Source: Lepturacanthus savala | Lineage: Eukaryota > Chordata > Actinopteri > Scombriformes > Trichiuridae | Assembly (NCBI GenBank): GCA_030544235.1 | Contig: CM060474.1 | Span: forward strand, 4,952,898-5,016,897 | Direction of reading: 5' to 3' | DNA length: 64,000 bases | Shown: positions 17,910 to 64,000 of the stretch, piece after piece | How positions within the stretch are numbered: position 1 is the first letter of the stretch | Layout of the letters: the number at the start of each line of letters is the position of its first letter | The notes under the pieces: model-generated | What the model was told of the DNA's origin: nothing | The model's database searches: none | What the model saw: only the letters and a program-made list of their open reading frames with translations | Made by a program: the position numbers and the translations under genes

Positions 17910-19467
17910 ACATCTAAAAAAAGTAAAAAGCAAAAAAATCCCCTGATCCAGAATGCATTCCTTAAACTGTGTTACTGTGTTAACGTAATGTTACGATAAA
18001 TTATTATTACAGTGGATTGCCATATATTTTACAATAAATATATGACAACTCACTATAGTTAGTTTTTTTAATCTAGATCAGGACTTCCCAACCTTTTCCA
18101 ATTCAGGGCCCACAGAAATCAGAAAATAAAGCAGGGGGTCTCTGCAACAGGCTAATTAATGAATAATTAAAAGGGCATCTGCATTAGGTTGTAATATTAA
18201 CACCTTAAAGGTAGCTGGTCGGAGTTGTTTCCATCTCACATTTACAAAAAGACAAAACAGATCAAAAACACCTCAAAATTCATCTTATTGTTTGGGAAGT
18301 TAGTTTTAAAACTGTGCCATTTCCATTAAACATGTCTAACGCAGCTCAAAATGCACATTAAGTGTTGATAATAATGGAAACACCAATATTGTTTTCAGTA
18401 ATGTGTTAATGTTACATCAGTAAATATGTCATGAAAAACTGACTTCAACTGTCACATGTGTAGTGAAGTGTCTTAAAAAGGCCTGCAACACAAATAATAG
18501 AAATGAAACAGATGTTCATGTTAATGACTGATGAATATGACTATTTTTATATTCTTATCATTCTTTATTTTCATTGTTAATTGCACAGATTGTGCTGCTG
18601 TCCCTTTCTGTAAAAGACAGTTGTAACCTCTAATAATTTTTCCTGGTTGCATAAAGGTTAAATTAAATAAAGATAGAATATGAGGACTGTGATATCCATC
18701 ACTTCTTTCTCACAATTCAATGTTTTAATGAAACCTTTTATGAGAATTTTAATGAGAATTGTCACACTTCTTCTTACATAATGTCTGTGGAGAACTTATG
18801 AGGAAGATTATTGTCAAAGTGAAACCGCTGAACATAGCATGAATCTACATTGGCTGTAAGCTTTGAAAGTGGATAAATCTAATTTTAATAATCATTTTAA
18901 TGTGGACGAATTACATACTCTACATTCATCCTCCTAGTACACTCTTAAATTTCTAACCACACTTGAATATAAAGTTGAATTTATTAGGTAAGGACATGCC
19001 TGAAGGACACCACTGTCTCCACTTTCTCTAAGGATGAACAACAGTGTTACTCTTTCTGCTCTATCCTCTGTTTAGATGCTGCAATATGTAACGCTGTCAC
19101 TGATGGAGAGTTGGACATGTGAGATATTCAGTAATCAAACAATCAATCAATCAATCAATCAATAAACTCAATCATAACAATTTGTGATGAACCCAGAATT
19201 AATGTAGATAATCAAGAAAATGTCATGTATAATGTAGGCAGGTCATTGTAAAACAATCTAACTGAATTGAAATAATTCAGTTACCAACACTTTGGCCCTA
19301 TATACTCACATCCTGCCCCTTACTGTCTATTGGACTAGAAGGGCCAATACCGCCACAGTGGGTAGTTTGGGGTTAGGGTTAGGGTTACACAACATCCCCT
19401 GTCCTTAGACCCTCACATCGCACAAGAAAACACTCCCTAAATATATAGGGAGAGTATAGAGTATATA
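17910..19467. other. Intergenic sequence with minor simple repeats
   Basis: It holds an (AATC)n near 19137-19162 and three GGGTTA units near 19366-19386. No gene is supported. Confidence 0.35.
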
Positions 19468-20685
19468 CACTCACCAGCCACTTTATTAGGTACACCATGC
19501 TAGTAACGGGTTGGACCCCCTTTTGCCTTCAGAACTGCCTCAATTCTTCGTGGCATAGATTCAACAAGGTGCTGGAAGCATTCCTCAGAGAGTTTGGTCC
19601 ATATTGACATGATGGCATCACACAGTTAGCGCAGATTTGGCGGCTGCACATCCATGATGTGAATCTCCCGTTCCACCACATCCCAAAGATGCTCTATTGG
19701 ATTGAGATCTGGTGACTGTGGAGGCCATTTGAGTACAGTGAACTCATTGTCATGTTCAAGAAACCAGTCTGAGATGATTCCAGCTTTATGACATGGCGCA
19801 TTATCCTGCTGAAAGTAGCCATCAGAAGTTGGGTACATTGTGGTCATAAAGGGATGGACATGGTCAGCAACAATACTCAGGTAGGCTGTGGCGTTGAAAC
19901 GATGCTCAATTGGTACCAAGGGGCCCAAAGAGTGCCAAGAAAATATTCCCCACACCATTACACCACCACCACCAGCCTGAACCGTTGATACAAGGCAGGA
20001 TGGATCCATGCTTTCATGTTGTTGACACCAAATTCTGACCCTACCATACGAATATTGCAGCAGAAATGGAGACTCATCAGACCAGGCAACGTTTTTCCAA
20101 TCTTCTATTGTCCAATTTCTATGAGCTTGTGCAAATTGTAGCCTCAGTTTCCTGTTCTTAGCTGAAAGGAGTGGCACCCGGCGTGGTCTTCTGCTGCTGT
20201 AGCCCATCTGCCTCAAAGTTCGACGTACTGTGCATTCAGAGATGCTCTTCTGCCTACCTTGGTTGTAACGGGTGGTTATTTGAGTCACTGTTGCCTTTCT
20301 ATCAGCTCGAACCAGTCTGGCCATTCTCCTCTGACCTCTGGCATCAACAAGGCATTTCCGCCCACAGAACTGCCGCTCACTGGATATTTTTTCTTTTTCG
20401 GACCATTCTCTGTAAACCCTAGAGATGGTTGTGTGTGAAAATCCCAGTAGATCAGCAGTTTCTGAAATACTCAGACCAGCCCTTCTGGCACCAACAACCA
20501 TGCCACGTTCAAAGTCACTCAAATCACCTTTCTTCCCCATACTGATGCTCGGTTTGAACTGCAGGAGATTGTCTTGACCATGTCTACATGCCTAAATGCA
20601 CTGAGTTGCCGCCATGTGATTGGCTGATTAGAAATTAAGTGTTAACAAGCAGTTGGACAGGTGTACCTAATAAAATGGCCGGTGA

Positions 20686-20688
<3 letters not shown>
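19468..20688 (-). mobile_element. Tc1/mariner transposon with 29-bp terminal inverted repeats
   Basis: The left end CACTCACCAGCCACTTTATT (19468-19496) and the complement of the right end (20660-20688) match at 27 of 29 positions, finishing in TAGGTACACC. Both sides are flanked by TA, the target duplication of this superfamily. The 1221-bp element carries one transposase gene on the minus strand, and the right side runs straight into a (TA)n tract. The short TIRs and the DD36E catalytic spacing fit the group described as Incomer. Confidence 0.92.
19626..20540 (-). pseudogene. Tc1/mariner DD36E transposase with a single late stop codon
   Basis: A cut-and-paste transposase. The 304-residue frame begins MGKKGDLSDFERGMVVGARR, with paired helix-turn-helix DNA-binding segments over about residues 5-115. 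The DDE catalytic core follows: Asp in VAWSDESPF, Asp in FQQDNAPCH and Glu in PDLNPIEHLW. I count 36 residues between the second Asp and the Glu, against 34 in classic Tc1. The frame stops at a TAA (complement of about 19626-19628) after QPPNLR. Beyond it the same frame stays open for about 42 more codons, ending KGGPTRY, so full-length relatives are probably near 347 aa. The stop removes the C-terminal tail but leaves the catalytic triad. The protein may be inactive; residual function cannot be excluded. Confidence 0.88.

Positions 20689-20747
<59 letters not shown>
20689..20747. repeat. (TA)n microsatellite at the transposon border
   Basis: About 29 TA units beginning at the right TIR, possibly seeded by the TA target duplication. 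Confidence 0.95.
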
Positions 20748-20750
<3 letters not shown>

Positions 20751-21160
20751 CAATGGCCATGGTCCCCCTAGTGCCATTGTTGTTTGTGGAACCAAATGCA
20801 CAGAGATGAGTGGAGGGAGAATGAGGAGTGAAAACTCATTAATTGCAAAATGAAGAAAAACCAGGAGACACGGGTGAAACATATCAGACAATGAGGAAGT
20901 AAAAGGAGATGAGAAAAAGAGGGTAAACTTTCAAAATATAACAGGAACTAGACACAGAAGGGAACAAAGAACAATCAAAGCACCAAGAAACCAGACAAGA
21001 CAGAGATCATGACAGTAATGATAATGTTTCAAATGAATAATTAATGTCATAAAGCATATTTTGAAAATGTTCATGTATATAATCTTATGTAGTATCTTGT
21101 CTTATGTATGTATGTCTTATGTCTGAATAACAAAAAATAATTGTTTTGCTTTTATATATA
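20748..21160. other. Intergenic, nothing recognised
   Basis: AT-rich sequence without motifs or usable ORFs. Confidence 0.3.
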
Positions 21161-21164
21161 AATA

Positions 21165-21525
21165 GTCATTTTCTCATCTCATCTTCTATACCTGCTTATT
21201 CCTCATTAGGGTCACATGGTCTGCTGGAGCCAATCCCAGCACATTATGGCGGGATACACCCCAGATGGTCACCAGCCAATCGTGGGGCACACACACCATT
21301 CACTCACACACTCACACCTACGGGCAATTTAGAGTCTCCAATTAACCTCAGCATGTTTTTGGACTGTGGGAGGAAGCTGGAGAACCTGGTGAAAACCCAC
21401 ACAGACACGGGGAGAACATGTAAACTCCACACAGAAAGGTCCCAGACCCAGGACCAAGGAGGTCTTGAACCTGTGACCTTCTTGCTGTGAGGCTAACCCC
21501 TGCACCACCATGTCACCCTATATAT
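21165..21525 (+). repeat. Dispersed fish repeat (copy 2)
   Basis: Starts CTCATCTTCTATACCTGCTT, contains CAGCATGTTTTTGGACTGTG and AACTCCACACAGAAAGGTCC, and ends CACCACCATGTCACCCTA. The ORF across it is a by-product. Confidence 0.75.
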
Positions 21526-22398
21526 AAATAAAATCAATCAAATACAAATCAGTGGGAAAGACGATAAATGAAACACACAAAAATGAGAAGAGACCTTTTT
21601 GTTTGTATAAACATCTTTTATTGGATATTTGGAACTCCTGGATCTGGATTTTTCTGCCCACTTCTCTACTTCCTTTAGAAGATTCACTGATTTGGGCTTC
21701 AGTCCAATCCAGACCAGTCGGTTATGGATAGTTTTCTATTTTTGTCCATAGTCCAGCTCATCCAAACCATCTGTTGCTGACAATGATGTTACAAGAATAA
21801 ACAATGATAAAAGTTGCATGACGATGTACAAACTGTTATACAATGATATAAACACATACCGTAACCCTTATGATGTTGGTAAAACATCAGTACAGATGGC
21901 CTTTTCTGTGTAAGATTTAAAACCTCCCAGGACTAGTTTTCTTGTGCCTGTTTGCACAGAAAACTAGACACACAGATCCTCAATCAGTGGACAAAAAAAG
22001 TGAAGGCTCAATTCTCTGTGCTGGTCCTTCATCCAGTCACAACATATTTCATATATATTTTTGATATTTGACTTTCCTGTATGTCTAGAAACCAATCAGA
22101 TGATGATCACCAGGTAGTCTAAAGCATTGCTTCTCAAACGTTTTCACATCAAAGACCCTTACACTGACAGAAACTAGACCAAAATAGTTTTACATTCCAT
22201 TATTGTATTACTAACGGATGGAATTATCAGGAAAAAAGTGATTCCCTGTTGTGCTGTGGATCCCTCTGGGTCAACAGACCTCACTGAAAACCATGGGGAT
22301 GATATTTGACTGATAAATCAACATTTTCACAAGTTTTGCACCAAACAAATTCCCCCAATTAAATTTCCCCAATTCATGATTCACAATATTGACAAAAC
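21526..22398. other. Intergenic, includes a hAT-like MITE fragment
   Basis: 22124-22300 starts GCTTCTCAAACGTTTTCAC and shares a block with 3480-3625. The rest is unremarkable. Confidence 0.4.
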
Positions 22399-22966
22399 CA
22401 GTGGTGGAAGAAGTAGACTACATCAATCCTTTACTTACAGCGATACCACAAGGTACAAATACTCCATTACAAGTAAAATTCCTGCATTTACAGTAAGATC
22501 CTTAAGTATTGTCAGCTAAATGTAATTAAATTATTAAAAGTAGAAGTATTCATTTTGCAGACAGTGACTGGACAGATATAGGAAAGGGGAAAAAAAACAA
22601 AGTTCTACCATAAACATGGTTGAGTTTGCTGTTGAGGTCCAAAGAATAAAACGTTCCAAAATTTTACATAAAAGCTTTATTCATTTACTCAAAACTTTGC
22701 TTTTTTGGTGAAATGCTGTAAATTTTATGTGTGTGAGCCTCAGCAGCAAAGTCAAACACCTATAACATGACAAGCCGCCACAATACACACATTTGTGAAC
22801 TACAGGTTTAATCTCCTACAATTTTACTTCCTTATATAAGCTTCTTATACTTTATTTAATGTCAAACTTTAATATGGAGAATAACAGCTCTCAAACAAAT
22901 CTAGTAGAGTAAACAAATGCAAGATTTCCTTCTGAATGTAGTCTACTTAGTTACATTCCACCACTG
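22399..22966 (+). mobile_element. Non-autonomous hAT-type element (CAGTGGTGGAA ends)
   Basis: The left end CAGTGGTGGAAGAAGTAG and the right end ACATTCCACCACTG are inverted repeats. The interior has the TACAAATACTCCATTACAAG text common in fish elements of this kind. Flanking 8-mers GACAAAAC and GACAATAG agree at 6 of 8 positions, consistent with an old hAT target duplication. Confidence 0.75.
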
Positions 22967-25900
22967 GACAATAGGCTGCTTTCCTTTAAAGATCAGTAGA
23001 GGAGAGTTTTAAAAAACTCTTGACATAGTTTACGCTTGTCATTTTATGCTAAAACTGCATATGATGTGAGCATTTGGTAAGTGAAGCAGAAAATCTTGCT
23101 AACTGTTCTTGCTAGCCATGCTAGAATTTTCTGTCCATATTAAAAACTATATGGGTATCTTCTGCTGCATTGAATAGTAAATTGAGCACCTCCTCATGTT
23201 TAAAAAGACAATATTTTATTCGCATCCAATGCCTTGTTACAGCTCCCATGAGGCTTTAGTGGCAAAGGGTAATGCTATGGTCGCATATGATAGGGGAAGG
23301 ATGGTAGGAATGGGTAAACACTCAGGCCTACAAGCATTCAAGATGTTTGTGTAACTGCAGAGTATTATATTCACATTGTTCGATATAGTTCAACATTTGA
23401 AATTTAGACAGCACTCTGACATCTGTAAATAAATATAGTAAAGTAAGTTAAGTTACTAGCCAGGAATTTGATTCACCTTGACTTGCACAATAGCTACAAG
23501 ACAAGTGCGCCAGATTCAACACACGCTACCGCCAATTAAAAAAAACAACAAAAAAAAACATTTTACCCAGTGAGTTACAGATAGTTAGACACCACTCTGA
23601 TATCTGTAAATAAAATAGTTAAGTTAATTTACTAGGAATTTGATTCACCTTAGCTAAGCATATTCACATCAGATAGGTAGTTAGTGAGCTTTATGCTAGC
23701 TTTTTCCTGCTTCCCATTAAGCTAACTCATAGCTAATTGTCCCTTGACTTTCAACTTATTAAGCTATTCTTTTAAATAACTTGAAAATTTGATTGTTGTG
23801 GACAAGAAATACACATTTTGTTCAGTTTTTCGGGCACTTTTGTGAGCATCATTTGTGTAATGATTTGTTTACCACCAAAAACACATTTTACCCAGTGAGT
23901 TACGGTGGCAAACGAGTTTGGAGAGGCAGCAAGACCCTTCATGGCTCACGAGGCTAGCATAGCTTTCACCTACACCTGTTGTATAGTCGCCCACCATCTC
24001 ACCTTAAATCCAGTTTGAACTTTAAAAAGAACAAAATGCCATGGTTGCATTGTGATGTTGTGATGGTCTAAATTTATTTTTGTCCAACCTCTGATAATTT
24101 CCTCCTTTCTAACAGCACATGTTTTATATTATGATCTATCAATCAACAGACACTCATGAAAACTCCCACAAACATACAGTAAACCTACTATAAACCTGCA
24201 TGTGCTTCTCATCACCTCTTTTTGGCTTCTTTTCTTTCCACTTCTACTTTCACTTTCCTCTATAAGGCACTCGCTGGCGGCAAAAAAGGCAGAAATAAGC
24301 TAGTGTTGGAGGGGAAATAGAGACAGATTTTTAAGGGATAAATCAGGTGAATCGTTGTTCTCAATGTGAGTTTACTTGAATCAGATGTCTCATATTTTAC
24401 AATTTATAAAGTATATTTGTAGCATGATTTGATATTGAACTCTCATGTCAGCAAAACATATGGAAACAATTTCTCAGAGAGATTTAAAGATCTAGAAAAA
24501 GTTAATGACACACTGAACAAATTTTATGAAAGGTCCACAGACATCTGAATATGAGTACCAGCACTGAAAAGCTCCAAACAAGTTCACATGTCATTATTTT
24601 TTTAAGTACCACCAGATTATTATATACAATTGTTTGTTCCCCTTATTTTGGTCTATACTCATGAAACACACAATTTAATTGACAGCCCATGAGTCCATGT
24701 CTAAGAAACAACACACACAACAGTTTTTTGAAACCATTTGGCACCAAAGCGGATTTCCTAGACACATTTCCGAGATGAATACCCAGGAGAAAACTTGTGA
24801 GTAGCTTAAAAAAAATTCTAAAATGCAGGATTCTTTCTTAGTTGTACCTGGAGGTCTGGTCAAAACCTTGTACTGTTTCCATCCACATTTTAAGGAATTT
24901 TAGACATGAGCACAAAGATATAACACCAGTCTGAAGGTTGAATCGTAGGAATCAATAATTTGATGAAAATTAAAAAAAAAATTGTAAAAATGGGAAAAAA
25001 ATCTCTTTCCCAGCAGATGTTCCCAGCTCATCATCCCATTTACAAACTGCATATTTAATAATTGATATTAATTCAAGCACTACATAAAGCACATCGCCTG
25101 GGCTCAGAAGGCAAAGAATGATGTACATATACAAGACAATGATTAATATGTGGCATAAGAGAAGATAAGGGAGGACATTTATACTTCAGTGGTTTAACAG
25201 CAATTAAACCCAAAGACTGATGCGCATCTTCTCATTACATGGTCTACAAATCACTTTGAGTGGGTGATTTTATAATTGAATCACATAGTTTCTGTAAAAT
25301 GTCCTTTTTTCCTCCAATATTTCTGTAATAGTTGTAAACATATATTTCTCATTGCTGTATGATTTTCAAAAAATAATTCTTGTATCTCTTGTACATTTTA
25401 AAAAGTTCTTTCTTTCTAACTTTCATAATGCTTTTAATAATTGTTTTTGCATCTTTCCTGCCAGTCTCTGACTAGGTTTGTGCAAGTTTAAGCATATCAA
25501 AAACAAATCTAAACAAAAATCCACCAGCCTATTTCTGATTAAACAAGCCTTGTTATCATTTGTTACCACATAATAGGCAAAATAAGGCATAAACCTGGTG
25601 AATTAATCTGCGCAAAATTATGAAAAAACATTGTATGTCCATGTAGAATTACAAATTTAGGAATGAGATAGTGGTGTGCAGGTACACAATAACAATATAT
25701 ATATATTTCTATGTAGAATTAACAGGACAGTAAGATATTAAATGCTTCAGGATGTCCAGTTTGTTTGTGTGTTCATAGAAAACAGTAGATACTGAGTGGA
25801 GTACCCAGCTGAAATAAAGTGAAATGTGTGAAAAACTGATAAGACACATACTGCATGATGGCAAATATAGACATTTAAAAACTGGATCTAACACATTTTA

Positions 25901-27424
25901 CCACCTCAATTTTAGATTTATTTTAAGCCTTTTTGAAGGATCCATGTCTTCAGAAGACATTTGTGTCATATTTTCTCATGAGTGCAGTAAAATCGAGTAA
26001 AATACAAAAAATATCCACTTTACTATGCTGCACTACATGAAAGGAATTTTGCAAAAAAATTATAAAAACAAATCACACTGAAAAATAAAAAAAAAAAAGT
26101 TTGGCCGTTTAGAGCACATGATTAGGCAGTCATGATTTTCCACAGGAAGTAAAAACAAGCTGGTCCAGAGTGATGTTGATACCTATTAAAACCGATGCTC
26201 TCACACACATATACAGGATATGATGGTACACCCTGATGAACACTTTACAAAAGAAACAAACAACTAAGTGGCACTAATCAGTCCATTAAAAATATAAATC
26301 ACGTATATGTGAATGCAAAACCTCTGCTTAAAGCCTGCATACAATGAATAATACTAGATTGAGCCTCAGACTAAACAGATTGAACTTATGCAGCTGTGAT
26401 TTGGGTCGACAGCACAATGTCGTCAGCATAGAGACGTAACTGCAGCACATAGAAACATTTGGCCATGATGCAAGAAAAGTTTGTGTTGCCGTTTGATTTT
26501 TGGAGAAAACTCAAAATTCATCGTACCCTGAATTCACTCTCAGTTGACCAAAGCAAGAACCCTGATTGGCCAGTGGCGTGTACCGTCGTGGGGTTTTCAT
26601 TGGTTGATTATTTTATTTTTAGCTCACTTAAAAGGTCTTCTAAGCAGCTTTAGGGTGAAAACCGTTCTGTTGCTGACTTGAGATCAGATTTCCTGGTGAA
26701 CCACTGATTATGGAGACAGAAAAAAAAAACTGACCCTAAATCAGCAAAAAAAAAAATTACAAATCCACCTCATAGTTAGACTTTGCTGTAATAGGAAAAG
26801 TGCTCACAAGGCATCCTGAAGCTGCTGTTCTTCCAATCCAAACTTCCAAAAAAAACTTGAGTGGCAAAAAAGGAAGTATTTGGTAATGTCTCGCTACTTC
26901 ACATAAATTCTTCAATTATCCAAAAATCTTCTATCATCATTCCTTGTGTGGTACTATTTTCCTCAGTCCTTATGTGGTAAAATTAAACTTTGTGGTGAAG
27001 CAGAGGCCAAACACAGATAAACATTGTCCAACCAGGTCAGAATACACAAACTGAATAGCCATTAAAAAAATAACCCTTTGATTTTACAGAGTGGTACCAC
27101 CCATGTTGGTGTTGGTTTTGGGATGCCAAGTGGAAGTATGCCATTCAAATATAGATATGAGCACTTGAGTTTCCACCACTCAGGGCTTATTTTAACACTT
27201 CAATTGTCCAAAATCCCAAAATGACTCCTCCCACTTTAGTCCTTATAAGGTCAACAGCTTCCTGTGGCTCCACTATTCCCTCCCATATTCAGTCCTTACA
27301 CGGTCAAACATTCGGTAGAGTCTGCGAGCTTATCCTTTTGAGTCCTTGAATGGAAAATGTCATCTTGTGTTTTAAGTAGCCGTTAGCTCCTCCGCCGTGA
27401 CCTCCCTCTCCATGAGGTCAGAGG
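22967..27424. other. Intergenic sequence and probable plxnb2 3' UTR
   Basis: A local duplication pairs 23398-23480 with 23580-23655 (both with CATCTGTAAATAAA or CTGTAAATAAA and GGAATTTGATTCACCTT). From about 24 to 27.4 kb I see no repeats or coding signal. The part next to 27424 must be 3' UTR of the plexin gene, but I cannot place its poly(A) site; minus-strand AATAAA matches near 25917 and 26608 are only candidates. Confidence 0.4.
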
Positions 27425-62848
<35,424 letters not shown>

Positions 62849-62920
62849 CTGCAGGAAACGACAGAGTAAACAGGTGAATATCTCGATAAATAAACACTGG
62901 TCCCAAATAAACGATGAATA

Positions 62921-62921
<1 letters not shown>

Positions 62922-63000
<79 letters not shown>
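62922..63000. repeat. (TA)n microsatellite
   Basis: About 38 units, in the intron upstream of plexin exon 1 of this window. Confidence 0.96.
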
Positions 63001-63001
<1 letters not shown>

Positions 63002-63414
63002 CCTTCAACTATATATATACACACACACATGACTAATGATGCACATTTTTTTCTTCACTTTTTTCGCAAGCAGTTCAGTCCTGACTCATCACTGTCATGC
63101 AATGGCAATTTTTATTTTAATTTTGATTAATTCCAGTGCAGAGAAAAAAAAGTATGACATGAAATTCAAACTTTCTGACATAAAACATGGAGAGGAAAAC
63201 TCAGGAGAAGCAGTCGCCAGACGTTTAACTACAGTCCTGGAATCTGGATTTTGAAATATATAAGTTATGCACTAGTGATACTGGTTTAATAAAAGAATTT
63301 GAGTAAACTATTTTTCCAGTTTGGCTGAGCTAAGATTTTTTTTTTGTTATGAAGCAAATAATCTCCTGTCCCAAATTGTGCCCTGGTCTCAAATAAACAT
63401 CTGATGAGTTATTT

Positions 63415-63805
63415 ATAGGGGTGTGACGCGAGATGTGATTTGACGAGATTGCCCGTCGCTTTAAAATTCTGTCTCACGAGATTTATCCAGCAAGCAGCCA
63501 GAATGACGGACAACACAGGTATTAGTATTGACGACGCCCCCGCCACTTTTAAATCGTTTGTTTGGCAGCATTTTGGGTTCCCAGCAGAAATGATAAATGG
63601 TAAGAGAGTGACTGATAAGACACGGACAATATGCAGACACTGTATGCAAACAATGCCGTACAGCGCAGCGAATACGAGCACAATGCAGAGACATTTACAG
63701 CACTACCACAGCTCAGTACTCAAATCAACAACTGTGCCTGCTAACAGAGAACAACTTTTTGTTTTGCATATATTGTTTGCACTTGAAAAAAGGACAAATG
63801 TATAA
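63415..63805 (+). mobile_element. hAT transposase N-terminal fragment with BED zinc finger
   Basis: From the ATG at 63504 the frame reads MTDNTGISIDDAPATFKSFV, then FGFPAEMINGKRVTDKT, CRHCMQTMPY and MQRHLQHYHS: a C-x2-C...H-x4-H BED finger of ZBED/hAT transposases. The frame ends at 63805, well before any catalytic region. GGGGTGTGACGCGAGATG at about 63418 may be part of the 5' end. It lies antisense in the plexin intron. Confidence 0.7.
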
Positions 63806-64000
63806 TTTTTTTTCTATATATTTTAACTTTTATAACATTCTATTTTAGTTTCAATTTCTAGAGGAAGAAGTTCATTAAAAGGAATAAGTTCATTAAAAGT
63901 TAACGCTTACAGAGTTGTAAAATCCATGTGCAACTCAGTAAAATAAAAGTCTGTTGTCCAGGCATTCATATAATTTGTAATTTAGTTTTCTTAAAATCTC

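Noticed and set aside
19366..19386. Interstitial telomere repeat (GGGTTA)
   Set aside because: Only three units, too short to infer telomere fusion.
21146..21490. 114-codon plus-strand ORF
   Set aside because: It lies inside a dispersed fish repeat found in several copies in this window.

Overview
This 64 kb window looks like AT-rich teleost nuclear DNA. It has short exons in long introns, very long (CA)n tracts, Tc1/mariner, hAT and piggyBac-type elements, and the dispersed ray-finned-fish repeats expected there. It is not bacterial or viral. I recognise two genes and leave a third unnamed.

Layout. (1) 1-1782, plus strand: the last two coding exons of an unnamed gene whose acidic C-terminal tail carries 11 Ser-Gln pairs. 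Inverted copies of a small transposon lie in its last intron and in its 3' flank. (2) About 6.3-11.6 kb, minus strand: a small gene recognised as OCC1 (human C12orf75). Four tiny phase-compatible exons start with MGCGNSS and include DDKRKNYGGVYVGLPS; the C-terminal exon is uncertain. (3) 11.6-27.4 kb: intergenic, repeat-dominated, with a nearly intact 1.22 kb Tc1/mariner element at 19468-20688, several MITEs and a hAT-type element. (4) 27425-62848, minus strand: the 3' 25 coding exons of a plexin-B, best matched to PLXNB2. They total 3090 nt with unbroken phase (1029 residues plus stop). They encode IPT/TIG repeats, a basic convertase-like site, the transmembrane segment, the split Ras/Rap-GAP domain with its Rho-GTPase-binding insert, and the C-terminal VTDL. 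The sema/PSI part lies beyond 64 kb. (5) Plexin introns hold a 1.2 kb minisatellite of 22-bp units, a gypsy LTR-retrotransposon 3' fragment, a hAT element with a perfect 8-bp target duplication, a LINE fragment, a hAT BED-finger fragment and many microsatellites.

I found no tRNA or rRNA gene, CRISPR array or operon. The most unusual features are the dinucleotide repeats lying right at splice sites of both minus-strand genes, the palindromic 22-bp minisatellite filling one plexin intron, several MITE families that can be defined from this window alone, and the DD36E transposase with a single late stop. All homology calls rest on reading the translated sequence and on remembered family motifs; no database search was run.
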